Shown here: one piece after another, positions 16,899-25,905 of the stretch
Layout of the letters: each line of letters opens with the position of its first letter
Numbering within the stretch: the stretch's first letter is position 1
DNA from: Pseudomonas alcaliphila JAB1
GTDB lineage: Bacteria > Pseudomonadota > Gammaproteobacteria > Pseudomonadales > Pseudomonadaceae
DNA: 64,000 bases
Assembly: GCF_001941865.1 (NCBI RefSeq)
Contig: NZ_CP016162.1
Location: 3,285,501-3,349,500 of the forward strand
Direction: 5' to 3'
The notes under the pieces: generated by a model
What the model was told of the DNA's origin: nothing
Databases searched by the model: none
The model's input: only the letters and a program-made list of their open reading frames with translations
Position numbers and translations under genes: made by a program

Positions 16899-18242
16899 TC
16901 ACGCCTGTGCGGCGAGAACACGACGCTCCCAGGGCGTAATTTCATCGTAGAAGCTGGTCAGCTCCAGGGTCTTGCTGGCGATGTAACCTTCGATGAATTC
17001 CGCACCGAACAGTTCGATTGCCAACTCGCTGCGTTTCAGACGCTCGATCGCGGCGTGCATGGTACAGGGTAGCGCCAATTCTTCCGGCACCTCGAACTCA
17101 CCCTGGATCGGCGCGCTGGGCTGCAGCTCACGCTCCAGACCATGCAGACCAGCCGCCAGGCTGGCAGCGAGGGCCAGATAAGGGTTGGCATCGGCACCCG
17201 GCAGACGATTTTCCACCCGCCGCGCCACCGGGGCACTGGCCGGAATACGCAGGCCGGCGGCGCGATTGTCCACCGACCAGCAGGCGTTGTTCGGCGACGC
17301 ATAGGGATGACACAGGCGCTGATAGGAATTCACGTGCGGTGCGAACAGCAGGGTGAAATCGGCCATTGCAGCCTGCTGACCGCCGATGAAGTGATAAAAA
17401 GCCGCTGTCGCCTCGCCATTGTCAGCGCTGAAGATATTGCGGCCACTACCCCGCTCCACCACGCTCTGGTGGATATGCATGGAGCTACCCGGCGTATGCG
17501 CCAGCGGCTTGGCCATGCAGACCACGGACAGTCCATGCTTGAAGCCGACCTCCTTGAGCAGGTGCTTGAACAGGAAGGTCTGATCGGCCAGCTGCAACGC
17601 GTCGCCATGCAACAGGTTGATCTCGAACTGGCTGACGCCCATCTCGTGCATGAAGGTGTCGCGCGGCAGCCCCAATGCCTCCATGCAGCGATAGACCTCG
17701 GCGAAGAACGGCCGCAGGCCATTGCCGGAGCTGACGCTGAATGCCGAGCCACCGTCTTCACGACGGCCATCCAAGCCCACCGGCGGCTGGAACGGCTGCT
17801 GCGGGTCGGGGTTGGCGGCGAACACGAAGAACTCCAGCTCGGTCGCCACGACAGGCTGCCAGCCATGCTCGGCGTAGCGCGCCAATACCCGTTTGAGCAG
17901 ACCGCGCGTGGAAAGCCCGGAGCTGCGCCCGTCCAGTTCGTCTGCGTCGCAGATGGCCAGTGCGCGCGGCGACTCGCTCCAGGGCAGACGATGAATCTGG
18001 CGAGGTTCGGCGTTAAGCAGCAGATCGCCATCGTCACCGCCGTAGAAACGTGCCGGCGGATAGCCGCCCATGATGCATTGCAACAGTACGCCGCGAGCGA
18101 GCTGCAGGCGCCGTCCCTCAAGAAAACCGCTGGCCGTCATCACCTTGCCGCGAGGAACGCCATTAAGGTCCGGAGTTACGCAATCGATCTCATCGATACC
18201 CTGCAGCAGGGTTTCCAGTGCCTGGCGGCTGGCAGTGCTCAT
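16899..18242 (-). CDS. Glutamine synthetase family protein, probable gamma-glutamylpolyamine synthetase
   Basis: This 447-residue ATP-dependent ligase has the GS beta-grasp N-terminus (IDCVTPDLNGVPRGKVM) and catalytic domain (ATELEFFVF, FEINLLHGDALQLADQ, SMHIHQS, and NRLPGADANPYLALAASLAAGLHGL). The family ligates glutamate to putrescine, spermidine or similar amines (PuuA in E. coli; SpuB/SpuI and PauA proteins in pseudomonads). The ATG at 18242 has an AAGGA site. It runs with the MFS gene 38 nt downstream. Which amine is used cannot be read from sequence. Confidence 0.85.
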   Translation of the reverse strand: MSTASRQALETLLQGIDEIDCVTPDLNGVPRGKVMTASGFLEGRRLQLARGVLLQCIMGGYPPARFYGGDDGDLLLNAEPRQIHRLPWSESPRALAICDADELDGRSSGLSTRGLLKRVLARYAEHGWQPVVATELEFFVFAANPDPQQPFQPPVGLDGRREDGGSAFSVSSGNGLRPFFAEVYRCMEALGLPRDTFMHEMGVSQFEINLLHGDALQLADQTFLFKHLLKEVGFKHGLSVVCMAKPLAHTPGSSMHIHQSVVERGSGRNIFSADNGEATAAFYHFIGGQQAAMADFTLLFAPHVNSYQRLCHPYASPNNACWSVDNRAAGLRIPASAPVARRVENRLPGADANPYLALAASLAAGLHGLERELQPSAPIQGEFEVPEELALPCTMHAAIERLKRSELAIELFGAEFIEGYIASKTLELTSFYDEITPWERRVLAAQA

Positions 18243-18521
18243 CTTTTGTTGTCCTTGAATGACGCGGATACCGCCTGACGGCGACGATGCGTACAAAATA
18301 CGCACCAGTCGTTCGATATTTCAAGCAGGCAAAGCTTGCCGAGATGCGACACCGGCTTGCACCCTGTCGTCCAGATACCAGCGGCTGGCACGAAGCGCCG
18401 TGAGGCTGTGCTAGAGTCGCGCGCTATTTTTTCGGCCGACCTTCCACAGGCTGCGCTGAAAGCCCTCTCGACCCAGGCGCGACGGCCTTTGCCACACGCC
18501 CAGCAACCAGAGAACCACGCG

Positions 18522-19745
18522 ATGTCCCAAGCCATCCACCCTGCCCTGCAGCTACTCAACCGCACCAGCCTGGTGACGCAGATCATCATCGGCCTGCTCG
18601 CAGGTATCGCCCTTGCCGTGATAGCCCCGCAGGCAGCGCTGTCCGTCGGCTACATCGGCAACGTGTTCGTCTCGGCGTTGAAGGCGGTGGCGCCGGTATT
18701 GGTGTTCATCCTGGTGATGTCGTCCATCGCCAACCACCAGCAAGGCCAGCAGACCCACATTCGCCCGATCCTGCTGATGTACCTGATCGGTACCTTCAGC
18801 GCCGCCCTGGTCGCGGTGGTGGCCAGCTTCGCCTTCCCGTCGTCGCTGGTGCTGAGCAGCCAGGCCGCTGAACTGACGCCCCCCGGCGGCATTGGCGAGG
18901 TGCTCAAGACGCTGCTGATGAACGTGGTCGACAACCCGGTCAACGCGCTGCTGCGCGGCAATTTCATCGGCATTCTGGCCTGGGCCATCGGCCTCGGCTT
19001 CGCCTTCCGTCATGCCAGCGCCAGTAGCAAGCAACTGCTGGGCGACCTGTCCAATGGCACTACGGCCATCGTCAAGCTGGTAATCCGCCTGGCACCGCTG
19101 GGTATCTTCGGCCTGGTCGCCGCAACCCTGGCCGAATCCGGTTTCGACGCCCTGCTCGGCTACCTGCACCTGCTGGTGGTACTGGTCGGCTGCATGCTGC
19201 TGGTGGCCCTGGTGGTCAACCCGGCGCTGGTGTACTGGAAGATCCGCAGCAATCCCTACCCGCTGGTGTTCACCTGCCTGCGCGAAAGCGGCATCACAGC
19301 CTTCTTCACCCGCAGTTCGGCCGCCAATATTCCGGTCAACCTGCAGCTGTGCCAGCGCCTGGGCCTGCACGAAGAGACCTATTCGGTCTCCATTCCACTG
19401 GGTGCCACCATCAACATGGCTGGTGCGGCCATCACCATCACCGTGCTGACCCTGGCTGCGGTGCATACCCTGGGTATCCCCGTCGATCTGCCCACCGCCC
19501 TGCTGCTGAGCGTGCTGGCCTCGATCAGTGCCTGCGGCGCATCCGGTGTCGCCGGCGGCTCGCTGCTGCTGATCCCGCTGGCCTGCAGCCTGTTCGGCAT
19601 CCCCAACGAAGTGGCCATGCAGATCGTCGCCATCGGCTTCATCATCGGCATCGTTCAGGACTCGGCAGAAACCGCGCTGAACTCTTCCACCGACGTGCTG
19701 TTCACTGCCGCCGCATGCATGGCACAAGAGCGTCAGGACAGCTGA
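18522..19745 (+). CDS. sstT: Serine/threonine:sodium symporter SstT
   Basis: This 407-residue inner-membrane symporter of the dicarboxylate/amino-acid:cation family starts [22 protein letters not shown]. It has 8 or so membrane segments, and the family hairpins are present ([58 protein letters not shown]). The length matches SstT. An upstream reading to 18336 has no support. A strong terminator follows directly. Confidence 0.95.
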   Translation: MSQAIHPALQLLNRTSLVTQIIIGLLAGIALAVIAPQAALSVGYIGNVFVSALKAVAPVLVFILVMSSIANHQQGQQTHIRPILLMYLIGTFSAALVAVVASFAFPSSLVLSSQAAELTPPGGIGEVLKTLLMNVVDNPVNALLRGNFIGILAWAIGLGFAFRHASASSKQLLGDLSNGTTAIVKLVIRLAPLGIFGLVAATLAESGFDALLGYLHLLVVLVGCMLLVALVVNPALVYWKIRSNPYPLVFTCLRESGITAFFTRSSAANIPVNLQLCQRLGLHEETYSVSIPLGATINMAGAAITITVLTLAAVHTLGIPVDLPTALLLSVLASISACGASGVAGGSLLLIPLACSLFGIPNEVAMQIVAIGFIIGIVQDSAETALNSSTDVLFTAAACMAQERQDS

Positions 19746-19764
19746 AGCTCGGCGCTTTGATAGC

Positions 19765-19791
19765 AAGGCCCACCTCGCGTGGGCCTTTTTT
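19765..19791 (+). terminator. Rho-independent terminator of sstT
   Basis: AAGGCCCAC-CTCGC-GTGGGCCTT forms a 9-bp perfect stem and runs into six T residues (19786-19791), 20 nt after the sstT stop. It separates sstT from the siderophore genes. Confidence 0.92.
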
Positions 19792-19815
19792 GTGGCTGAA
19801 ACACTCAGACACGCA

Positions 19816-19834
19816 AATGATAATTTGTATTATT
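19816..19834 (+). promoter_or_regulatory. Probable Fur box upstream of the ferric-siderophore reductase operon
   Basis: The 19-nt AATGATAATTTGTATTATT is a near-palindromic ATAAT/ATTAT array of the Fur-box type (consensus GATAATGATAATCATTATC). It lies about 75-93 nt upstream of the reductase start, a suitable place for Fe-Fur repression of the reductase-fhuB-fhuD operon. Confidence 0.75.
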
Positions 19835-19908
19835 AGCGTTTGATTGCTAGATTGCCCCGGTCGCTCTGCCGACGCGTTCTATTCGCGAAGCTTCCGGGTT
19901 CAATCGCC

Positions 19909-20658
19909 ATGCATCCTGCTACCGACCTCGACGCCCTGCTCAAGTCCGTCTCCCTCTGCCTGCCAGGCCTGAATGGCAACGTGGCGCCAGTACGCAGCGA
20001 CCAGTTGCTGTGTGGCGGTCAAGGCAATCAGGAGCGTATCGCCGCGCTGCACGACTACTGGCAGCAAGCCCATCCCGAGGCGGGGCGACACTACTGGTCC
20101 ACCCGTTGCTGGACCTTGTTGATCTGGCAACCCATCTACCTCAGCCTGTTGGCCGCTCACCTGGAACACCGCGTACCCTGCCTGAAACGCATGGGGCAAT
20201 CGATCCGACAGGGCTTCGTCGGAGGCTTCAACCTGCCGCCCGATTGCCCCCTGCGTAGCGGTGACAGAAATCTTGTCGAGAACGCCGCTGAGCGACTGAT
20301 GAACCTGCTGGAACGTCAGCTGGAGGAGTTCAACGGTGTCTCCAACATCTACCCCAAGCTGGCGCGCCTGCTGATTGCCGACTGCGCCCGCGCTGCATTG
20401 CTTTTGCTGCAACGCCACCAGGGCCTGAGCAATGGCCAGCTGCGCGAGCTGGAAGACCGCTGGCTACAGGCGCTGGGCTTCCCTGGCAAGAGTCCACTGA
20501 TCGAGGTAAGTCTCGAAGATGGCAGCCAGTGCCTGGCGCTGGGACGCAACGCCTGCTGCCAGCATTTTCGCCGCGCCGACGGCGAGCCCTGTGCCGGCTG
20601 CCCGAGGTTGAAACCTGCCGAGCGCTTGCAGCGCTTTCGCGAGGAGCTGGTCTGCTGA
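19909..20658 (+). CDS. FhuF-like siderophore ferric iron reductase (AHA_1954 type)
   Basis: This 249-residue cytoplasmic protein is expected to release iron from imported siderophore by reduction. The C-terminus carries the FhuF-type [2Fe-2S] motif CC-x10-C-x2-C (NACCQHFRRADGEPCAGCPR). The body (WSTRCWTLLIWQPIYLSLLAAHLE) fits the AHA_1954 siderophore reductase family. The ATG at 19909 is the likely start although its ribosome site is weak; the longer reading begins at a TTG. It lies 39 nt before the permease, so it is probably cotranscribed, behind a Fur-like site. Confidence 0.85.
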   Translation: MHPATDLDALLKSVSLCLPGLNGNVAPVRSDQLLCGGQGNQERIAALHDYWQQAHPEAGRHYWSTRCWTLLIWQPIYLSLLAAHLEHRVPCLKRMGQSIRQGFVGGFNLPPDCPLRSGDRNLVENAAERLMNLLERQLEEFNGVSNIYPKLARLLIADCARAALLLLQRHQGLSNGQLRELEDRWLQALGFPGKSPLIEVSLEDGSQCLALGRNACCQHFRRADGEPCAGCPRLKPAERLQRFREELVC

Positions 20659-20697
20659 TGTGCGCGTGCTACGCAACGCACAATCCACTTCGAATCA

Positions 20698-22716
20698 ATG
20701 GGTCGCCCGGGTTTGGCTGAGATGCACAGCGCACCGAGCCTGGTCGACAGTTGGCGCCCACTGAAAGCAGGCGCTTGCCGCTACGGCCTGGCGTTGCTCG
20801 GTCTGCAGATCATCGCCTTGCTGCACCTCAATATCAGCCTGGACCACTGGACGCTGACTGTCCCCGAAGGCGACAGCTTCGCCGCTCTGCAATTTCACCT
20901 GGCCAGCCTGCCGCGCCTGGTGATGACGCTGCTGGTGGGCGCGGCACTGGGGCTATCCGGCAGCCTGTTGCAACAACTGACGCAGAACCGCCTGGTATCA
21001 CCCATGACCCTCGGCGCTGCCTCCGGCGCCTGGCTCGGCTTGCTGGCCGCCAGCCTGGTCCTCCCTATTTTTGCTGCCGAATATGGCCATTGGGCGGCGC
21101 TGGCCGGCGCACTGCTGAGCGTCGGGCTGGTGTTGCTGATTGCCGGACGCGACGGTATCGCCGGCTTGCCAGTGATACTCGCCGGCATGGCGATGAACCT
21201 GCTACTGGGCGCACTGGCCATCGCTGTGCTGATACTCAACCAGCAACAGACACGCGGCCTGTTCATCTGGGGCGCAGGCGATATGGGACAGATCGACTGG
21301 TCCTGGGTTCATTGGCTCTGGCCCAAGTTGTTGCCGGGGCTGCTGCTCCTGTGGCTCGCCCCGCGCGTGCTGACCTTGCTCAAGCTGGGCGGCACCGCCG
21401 CTCGGGGGCGCGGGCTGAACCTGTGGCCGGCGCTGCTGATGCTGTTTCTTGCCTCGTTGTGGATGACCGCTGCAGCCATTACCGCCGTGGGTCTGATCGG
21501 CTTCATCGGCCTGGTGGCGCCCAACCTGGCGCGTCTGTGTGGCGCCCGCACGGCCCGTGACGAGCTAGTCTACAGCGTACTGCTGGGCATGTTGGTGCTG
21601 TTGGCCAGCGATGCCGTGGCGCTGCTACTCAGCCACTGGTTGAGTGAGCAGATACCAACGGGCGCCGTCGCCGCCCTGATCGGCGCACCAGCTCTGCTCT
21701 GGCTTGCCTGTCGCCAGGGCGCTGCGCAAGATCGGCAAGCGCTGGCCCTGCCCCGAGGCCGCGACAGCTGCAAGGTTCGCACATGGTGGCTGCTGACGTT
21801 GGCCACGGTGCTCACCGCGCTGTTTGGCCTGTGCCTGCAATACGCGCCACAGGGTTGGCAACTGGCCTGGCCAGCGGACGTCCTGTGGTCGCTGCGTTGG
21901 CCGCGACTGCTGAGTGCGGCAGCCGCTGGCACTGGGCTGGCCGTTGCCGGTGTACTGCTGCAACGCCTGCTGCACAATCCGCTGGCCAGCCCCGACATTC
22001 TCGGCCTCAGCGCCGGTGCAGCACTGGCGGTGATGATCAGCCTGCTGCTGTTCGGTCAGGCGCTGTTCTGGCTGCTGGCACCGATTGCCGCCTTCATCGG
22101 CTGCCTGCTGGTGCTGGCGACGTTATTGCTGCTAGGGCGCAAACAGAAGTACTCGCCAGCGCTCATGGTACTGGTCGGCATGGCCCTGGCGGCTCTGCTC
22201 AATACCGCTCTGCAACTGGCCCTTAGTCAGGGCTCTTCGGATTCCCTGGCCTTGCTCGGCTGGCTAGCCGGCTCAACCTATAGGGTCAGCGGCCTGCAAG
22301 CCATCGCGCTGGGTTCGGGGGTAAGCCTGCTGATCGGCCTCAGCCTGTTCTGGCAACGCGCGCTGGATCTGCTCTCGGCAGGCGACGGCATCGCCCATGG
22401 ACGCGGCCTGGATGTACCGGCAACGCGCTTGGTCCTGCTGTTGCTGGTGTCGCTGCTCTGCGCCCTGGTGACCAGCCTGGTCGGCCCGGTGAGCTTTCTC
22501 GGTCTGCTCGCCCCGCACATGGCCGTCACCCTCGGTGCTCGGCGCATCCAGCAGCAACTGCCGCTGGCGGCGCTACTTGGCTGCTTGCTGATGCTGCTGG
22601 CCGACCTCATCGGCCGCAACCTGATCTTTCCCCTGCAGATCCCACTGGGCATCGTCGCCTCGATCCTCTGCGGCAGCTACTTCATCTTCTTGTTGCTGCG
22701 CAGGCGCCTGGCATGA
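20698..22716 (+). CDS. fhuB: Fused iron-siderophore ABC permease, FhuB type
   Basis: This 672-residue protein is two FecCD permease halves fused in tandem, as in FhuB. Each half carries the family elements: PRLVMTLLVGAALGLSGSLLQQLTQNRLVSPMTLGAASGA (about 62-100) and PRLLSAAAAGTGLAVAGVLLQRLLHNPLASPDILGLSAGA (about 398-435), and each ends with the GFIGLVAPNLAR or SFLGLLAPHMAV coupling region. About 18-20 membrane helices are visible. The start could be 20698 or the ATG at 20722; neither has a strong ribosome site. No FhuC ATPase is adjacent, so one must be supplied from elsewhere. The 3' end overlaps the binding-protein gene by 4 nt. Confidence 0.9.
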   Translation: MGRPGLAEMHSAPSLVDSWRPLKAGACRYGLALLGLQIIALLHLNISLDHWTLTVPEGDSFAALQFHLASLPRLVMTLLVGAALGLSGSLLQQLTQNRLVSPMTLGAASGAWLGLLAASLVLPIFAAEYGHWAALAGALLSVGLVLLIAGRDGIAGLPVILAGMAMNLLLGALAIAVLILNQQQTRGLFIWGAGDMGQIDWSWVHWLWPKLLPGLLLLWLAPRVLTLLKLGGTAARGRGLNLWPALLMLFLASLWMTAAAITAVGLIGFIGLVAPNLARLCGARTARDELVYSVLLGMLVLLASDAVALLLSHWLSEQIPTGAVAALIGAPALLWLACRQGAAQDRQALALPRGRDSCKVRTWWLLTLATVLTALFGLCLQYAPQGWQLAWPADVLWSLRWPRLLSAAAAGTGLAVAGVLLQRLLHNPLASPDILGLSAGAALAVMISLLLFGQALFWLLAPIAAFIGCLLVLATLLLLGRKQKYSPALMVLVGMALAALLNTALQLALSQGSSDSLALLGWLAGSTYRVSGLQAIALGSGVSLLIGLSLFWQRALDLLSAGDGIAHGRGLDVPATRLVLLLLVSLLCALVTSLVGPVSFLGLLAPHMAVTLGARRIQQQLPLAALLGCLLMLLADLIGRNLIFPLQIPLGIVASILCGSYFIFLLLRRRLA

Positions 22717-23579
22717 AGCGCTGCACGATGCTGCTCTGCCTGCCTCTGTTCTGCTGGCTGCCAATGGCCGAGCCGGCCGAACCACGTATTGCCGCGCTGA
22801 GCTGGGAGCCTGCCGAGCACCTGCTGCAACTGGGCATCACCCCGCTCACCGTGGCCGACGCCGCGGATTACCGCGATTGGGTGGTGCATCCGACGCTACC
22901 CGCCGAGGTGCTCAACGCCGGCAGTCGTACCGAACCGAACCTGGAGCGGCTGGCACAGCTGCACCCCGAGCTGATCCTGATCACGCCCCTGCTGGAGGAC
23001 ATGCGCCAACCGCTGGAGCGCATTGCGCCGGTGCTCAGCTACGGTGACTTCACCCAGCAGCAGGACAACCTGCAACTGCAGCGCGACAACTACCTGGACC
23101 TGGCCGCACGCCTGCAGCGCAGTGATCTGGCGCACGAGCGCCTGCAGCAGATGGAACAGCGCATCGACGAGTTGCGCCAACACCTGCTGGAACACTTCGG
23201 CGGTGAGTTGCCCAAGGTCACTCTTATCCGTTTCGCATCGGCCACCCAGGTGTACATCTTCGGCCCCAATTCACTGCCGCAGCACGCCATGTCCTTGCTC
23301 GGCCTGCAGCCGGCACAAGCAGTGCCAGTCAGCCGCTGGGGCAATATCCAGGCGCCGGTCACCCAGCTCGGCACGATCGAGGATGGCGTGGTGATCTATA
23401 TCGAGCCCTTCGCCCAGCAGGAGCGCCTGTTCACCACCCGTCTGTGGCAGGCCATGCCGTTCGTGCGCCAGCAGCGCCTGACCAGCATGCGTTCGACCTG
23501 GACTCACGGCGGCGTGTTCAGCGTTGAGTATCTGGCCGAAGCGATCAGCGAAGCGCTGCTGAAACTGCCGGCGCAATAG
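22713..23579 (+). CDS. Periplasmic iron-siderophore-binding protein, FhuD type
   Basis: This 288-residue protein has a signal peptide (MLLCLPLFCWLPMAEPA) and a class III substrate-binding fold: IAALSWEPAEHLLQLGITPLTVAD, then EPNLERLAQLHPELILITPLLE and the long connecting helix, ending with a C-terminal lobe (VFSVEYLAEAISEALL). It delivers ferric siderophore to the fused permease; its start overlaps that gene's stop (ATGA). The cluster context suggests a hydroxamate such as alcaligin or putrebactin. Confidence 0.88.
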   Translation: MKRCTMLLCLPLFCWLPMAEPAEPRIAALSWEPAEHLLQLGITPLTVADAADYRDWVVHPTLPAEVLNAGSRTEPNLERLAQLHPELILITPLLEDMRQPLERIAPVLSYGDFTQQQDNLQLQRDNYLDLAARLQRSDLAHERLQQMEQRIDELRQHLLEHFGGELPKVTLIRFASATQVYIFGPNSLPQHAMSLLGLQPAQAVPVSRWGNIQAPVTQLGTIEDGVVIYIEPFAQQERLFTTRLWQAMPFVRQQRLTSMRSTWTHGGVFSVEYLAEAISEALLKLPAQ

Positions 23580-23581
23580 AA

Positions 23582-23607
23582 AGCCCCGCCTGTGATCAGG
23601 CGGGGCT
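23582..23607 (-). terminator. Hairpin between convergent binding-protein and receptor genes
   Basis: An 11-bp perfect GC-rich stem (AGCCCCGCCTG/CAGGCGGGGCT, 4-nt loop) lies between the two convergent stops. On the minus strand the stem ends in a CTTTCT run, so it probably ends the siderophore biosynthesis-receptor transcript. It could also work in the other direction. Confidence 0.7.
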
Positions 23608-23616
23608 GGGGCGGGA

Positions 23617-25803
23617 TCAGTACTTCCAGCTCAGACTCAGCATCGCATTGCGCGACGGTGCATAGTAGGACTGCGCCCAGTACAGGCTGGTCAGGTACTT
23701 GCGGTCGAACAGGTTGTTGACGTTGAGCGAGACATTGAAGTGCGGGTCGATGTCGTAGCTGGCCAGCGCATTGACCACGGCGTAGGAGCCCTGACGACTG
23801 ACGATGGTCTCGCCGGTGGTCGAAGTGCCCTGCTCACGGAAGATCTCGCTCTGCCAGTTGACGCTGCCGCCCACCTTCAAGCCCTGTACCTGCGGCACCT
23901 GATAGGTGGTGGCCAGGTAAAGGGTGTTCTGCGGAATGAAGGTGCGCGTGCTGCTGCCGTCACCATCGCGAATCGAGAACAGATGAGTCAGGCCGGCACT
24001 GGCTTCCCAGCCTGGCGTCAGCTGCCCGGCCAGGGTCATTTCATAGCCTTCGACCTTGGTGTCCACGCCCTGGTAATAGGAGAAACCCTCAACGCTATCG
24101 AAGCCGGCGTACTCGGGGGTGTTGTCCTGCTTGGTACGGAACAGGGCGAAGCTGGCATTGAGGCGGCGGTCGAACCACTCGCCCTTGATTCCGCCCTCGA
24201 TGTTGTTGCCCTCGATCGGCTCGAGCAAGGCATGGTTGCGATCGACCTGGTGCTGCGGGCTGAAGATCTCGGTGTAGCTGGTATACAGCGAGTAGTTGTC
24301 GTTGAGGTCGTAGGTCAGGCCGACATAGGGCGTGGACTTGCTCTTGTCGTACTGATGGCCTTCACCGACACGTTCGCCGCTGCTCTTGAGGTTGCTGTGG
24401 TTGACCCCGGTGATCAGCTTGAGCTGGTCGCTCAGCGCGAAATGTCCGGCCGCGTAATAGCTGCGGCGGTAGGTGGTGTAGTCGGCCCAGCTGGTGACAT
24501 TGGCAAAGTCCGGTCGCGGATAGTTGCCGTCGTAATCCCATACCGGTGGCAGCGCCACCCCCGCAGCATCGTCGCTGGAGGTCCAGTGCGCGCGGGTGCG
24601 CGACCAGTTGCTGCCCAGCACCACCTCATGGGTTCGACCGAACAGCTCGAACGGCCCCTTGACCGAGGCATCGCCCAGCAGTTGGCGCTCGGTACGGTCG
24701 AACTTCGACGCATAGGTGGTCAGTCCCAGTCCCGTGCTTGCATCCGGCACGCCGCCGGCCATGAGCATTTCGGCGTCGGAGCCGATCTCGCGGTAGTTGA
24801 GGGTCACCTGGGTCTGCCAGCCGCCACCCCAATCGGTTTTCAGCTCGGCGAAGGTCTGTTCGTCATCGGTATCCCAGTAGCTCCAGTCCGGCGCGGTATT
24901 GTGCGAGCGGTCGTAATGCACCTTGGAGCCGTTGGTGTAGTACAGCGATAGCGCGCTCCACATGATGCCTTCCGGGCGGTTGCGCTGTTTGGAGTAGCCG
25001 ATGGTCGCGGTGCTGCTGTCGGTCAGGTCGGCCTCCAGAATGCCGGAGAACAGCGTCTTGCTCGGCTGGTAGCGATCCAGGTAGGAGTTGCCCTCCTGCC
25101 CGGCGACCAGGGCGCGCCCGCGCAGCGTGCCGCTGTCGTTGAGCGAGCCGGACACATCGGCCTCCAGGCGCCGGGTCTGCCAGGAGCCATAACTGAAGCC
25201 CAGCTGCGCCTGGGTTTCGCGGGTCGGGCGCTTGCGCACGAAGTTGATCGTCGCCGACGGGTTACCGGGGTTGGAAGTCAGACCGTTGGCGCCCTTGAGA
25301 ATCTCGATACGGTCGTAGAGGAAGGTATCGATGTCGCCCATCTGCTCTTCAGAAGAGAACGGCACACCGATGCCATCGATCTGGAAGTTGTTCACGTCCA
25401 GGCCACGCGCGGTGAAGTAGGTGCGATCGGTCTCGACCCGCTGCACGCCGATGCCCGCAGCCTGCAGGGCATCGTTGGCGCTGCCGAGCTTGAAGTCATC
25501 GAGTTGCTGACGGTTAACGCTGGTGATGGTTTGCGGCGTTTGCCGCGGCGTCAGGTCGAGCTTGGTCGCCGTGCCGCTGCGACCCAGGGTGTAGGAATCG
25601 CTCTGCTCGGTGACGACCGGCGGCGCCTGGTTGACGCCGGTAACGCTGACCGGCTGCAGCACCAGCGCCTCGCCTTCTTCCTCGGCTGCGGCGGCCACCA
25701 CCGGCCAGGCCAGCGGCGCCAGGCACAGGGCCATGGCCAGTACGCGAGAGCTGCAGGTAGCGCGCAAGCGCGCCGGGTGTTGTGAGTGATACATCGATTT
25801 CAT
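23617..25803 (-). CDS. TonB-dependent siderophore receptor, FauA/FoxA type
   Basis: This 728-residue outer-membrane receptor has a signal peptide ending about LAWPVVAAAAEEE. A plug domain follows (LDLTPRQTPQTITSVNRQQLDDF, RGLDVNNFQIDGI, YDRIEILKGANGL, GNPSATINFVRKRPT). A 22-strand barrel ends in SLSWKY, with an aromatic terminal residue. There is no N-terminal STN signalling domain, so it is not an FpvA-type transducer. Its place after alcE parallels Bordetella fauA, the ferric alcaligin receptor. The ATG at 25803 is taken; the ribosome site is poor and an ATG at 25794 is possible. Confidence 0.92.
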   Translation of the reverse strand: MKSMYHSQHPARLRATCSSRVLAMALCLAPLAWPVVAAAAEEEGEALVLQPVSVTGVNQAPPVVTEQSDSYTLGRSGTATKLDLTPRQTPQTITSVNRQQLDDFKLGSANDALQAAGIGVQRVETDRTYFTARGLDVNNFQIDGIGVPFSSEEQMGDIDTFLYDRIEILKGANGLTSNPGNPSATINFVRKRPTRETQAQLGFSYGSWQTRRLEADVSGSLNDSGTLRGRALVAGQEGNSYLDRYQPSKTLFSGILEADLTDSSTATIGYSKQRNRPEGIMWSALSLYYTNGSKVHYDRSHNTAPDWSYWDTDDEQTFAELKTDWGGGWQTQVTLNYREIGSDAEMLMAGGVPDASTGLGLTTYASKFDRTERQLLGDASVKGPFELFGRTHEVVLGSNWSRTRAHWTSSDDAAGVALPPVWDYDGNYPRPDFANVTSWADYTTYRRSYYAAGHFALSDQLKLITGVNHSNLKSSGERVGEGHQYDKSKSTPYVGLTYDLNDNYSLYTSYTEIFSPQHQVDRNHALLEPIEGNNIEGGIKGEWFDRRLNASFALFRTKQDNTPEYAGFDSVEGFSYYQGVDTKVEGYEMTLAGQLTPGWEASAGLTHLFSIRDGDGSSTRTFIPQNTLYLATTYQVPQVQGLKVGGSVNWQSEIFREQGTSTTGETIVSRQGSYAVVNALASYDIDPHFNVSLNVNNLFDRKYLTSLYWAQSYYAPSRNAMLSLSWKY

Positions 25804-25905
25804 GGGCAGACACTTTTTCTTGGTTGAGTTGGATAAGGCGTGGGCACAACGCAAGGGGACATCAGCTCATTGCGGCAACCTCCATGTCGGGCCGATACGC
25901 GCGCC

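Noticed and set aside
18552..19766. Open frame of 404 codons opposite sstT
   Set aside because: The residue pattern (His, Gln, Asp, Gly) is that of the complement of membrane helices; no start signal and no family match by eye.
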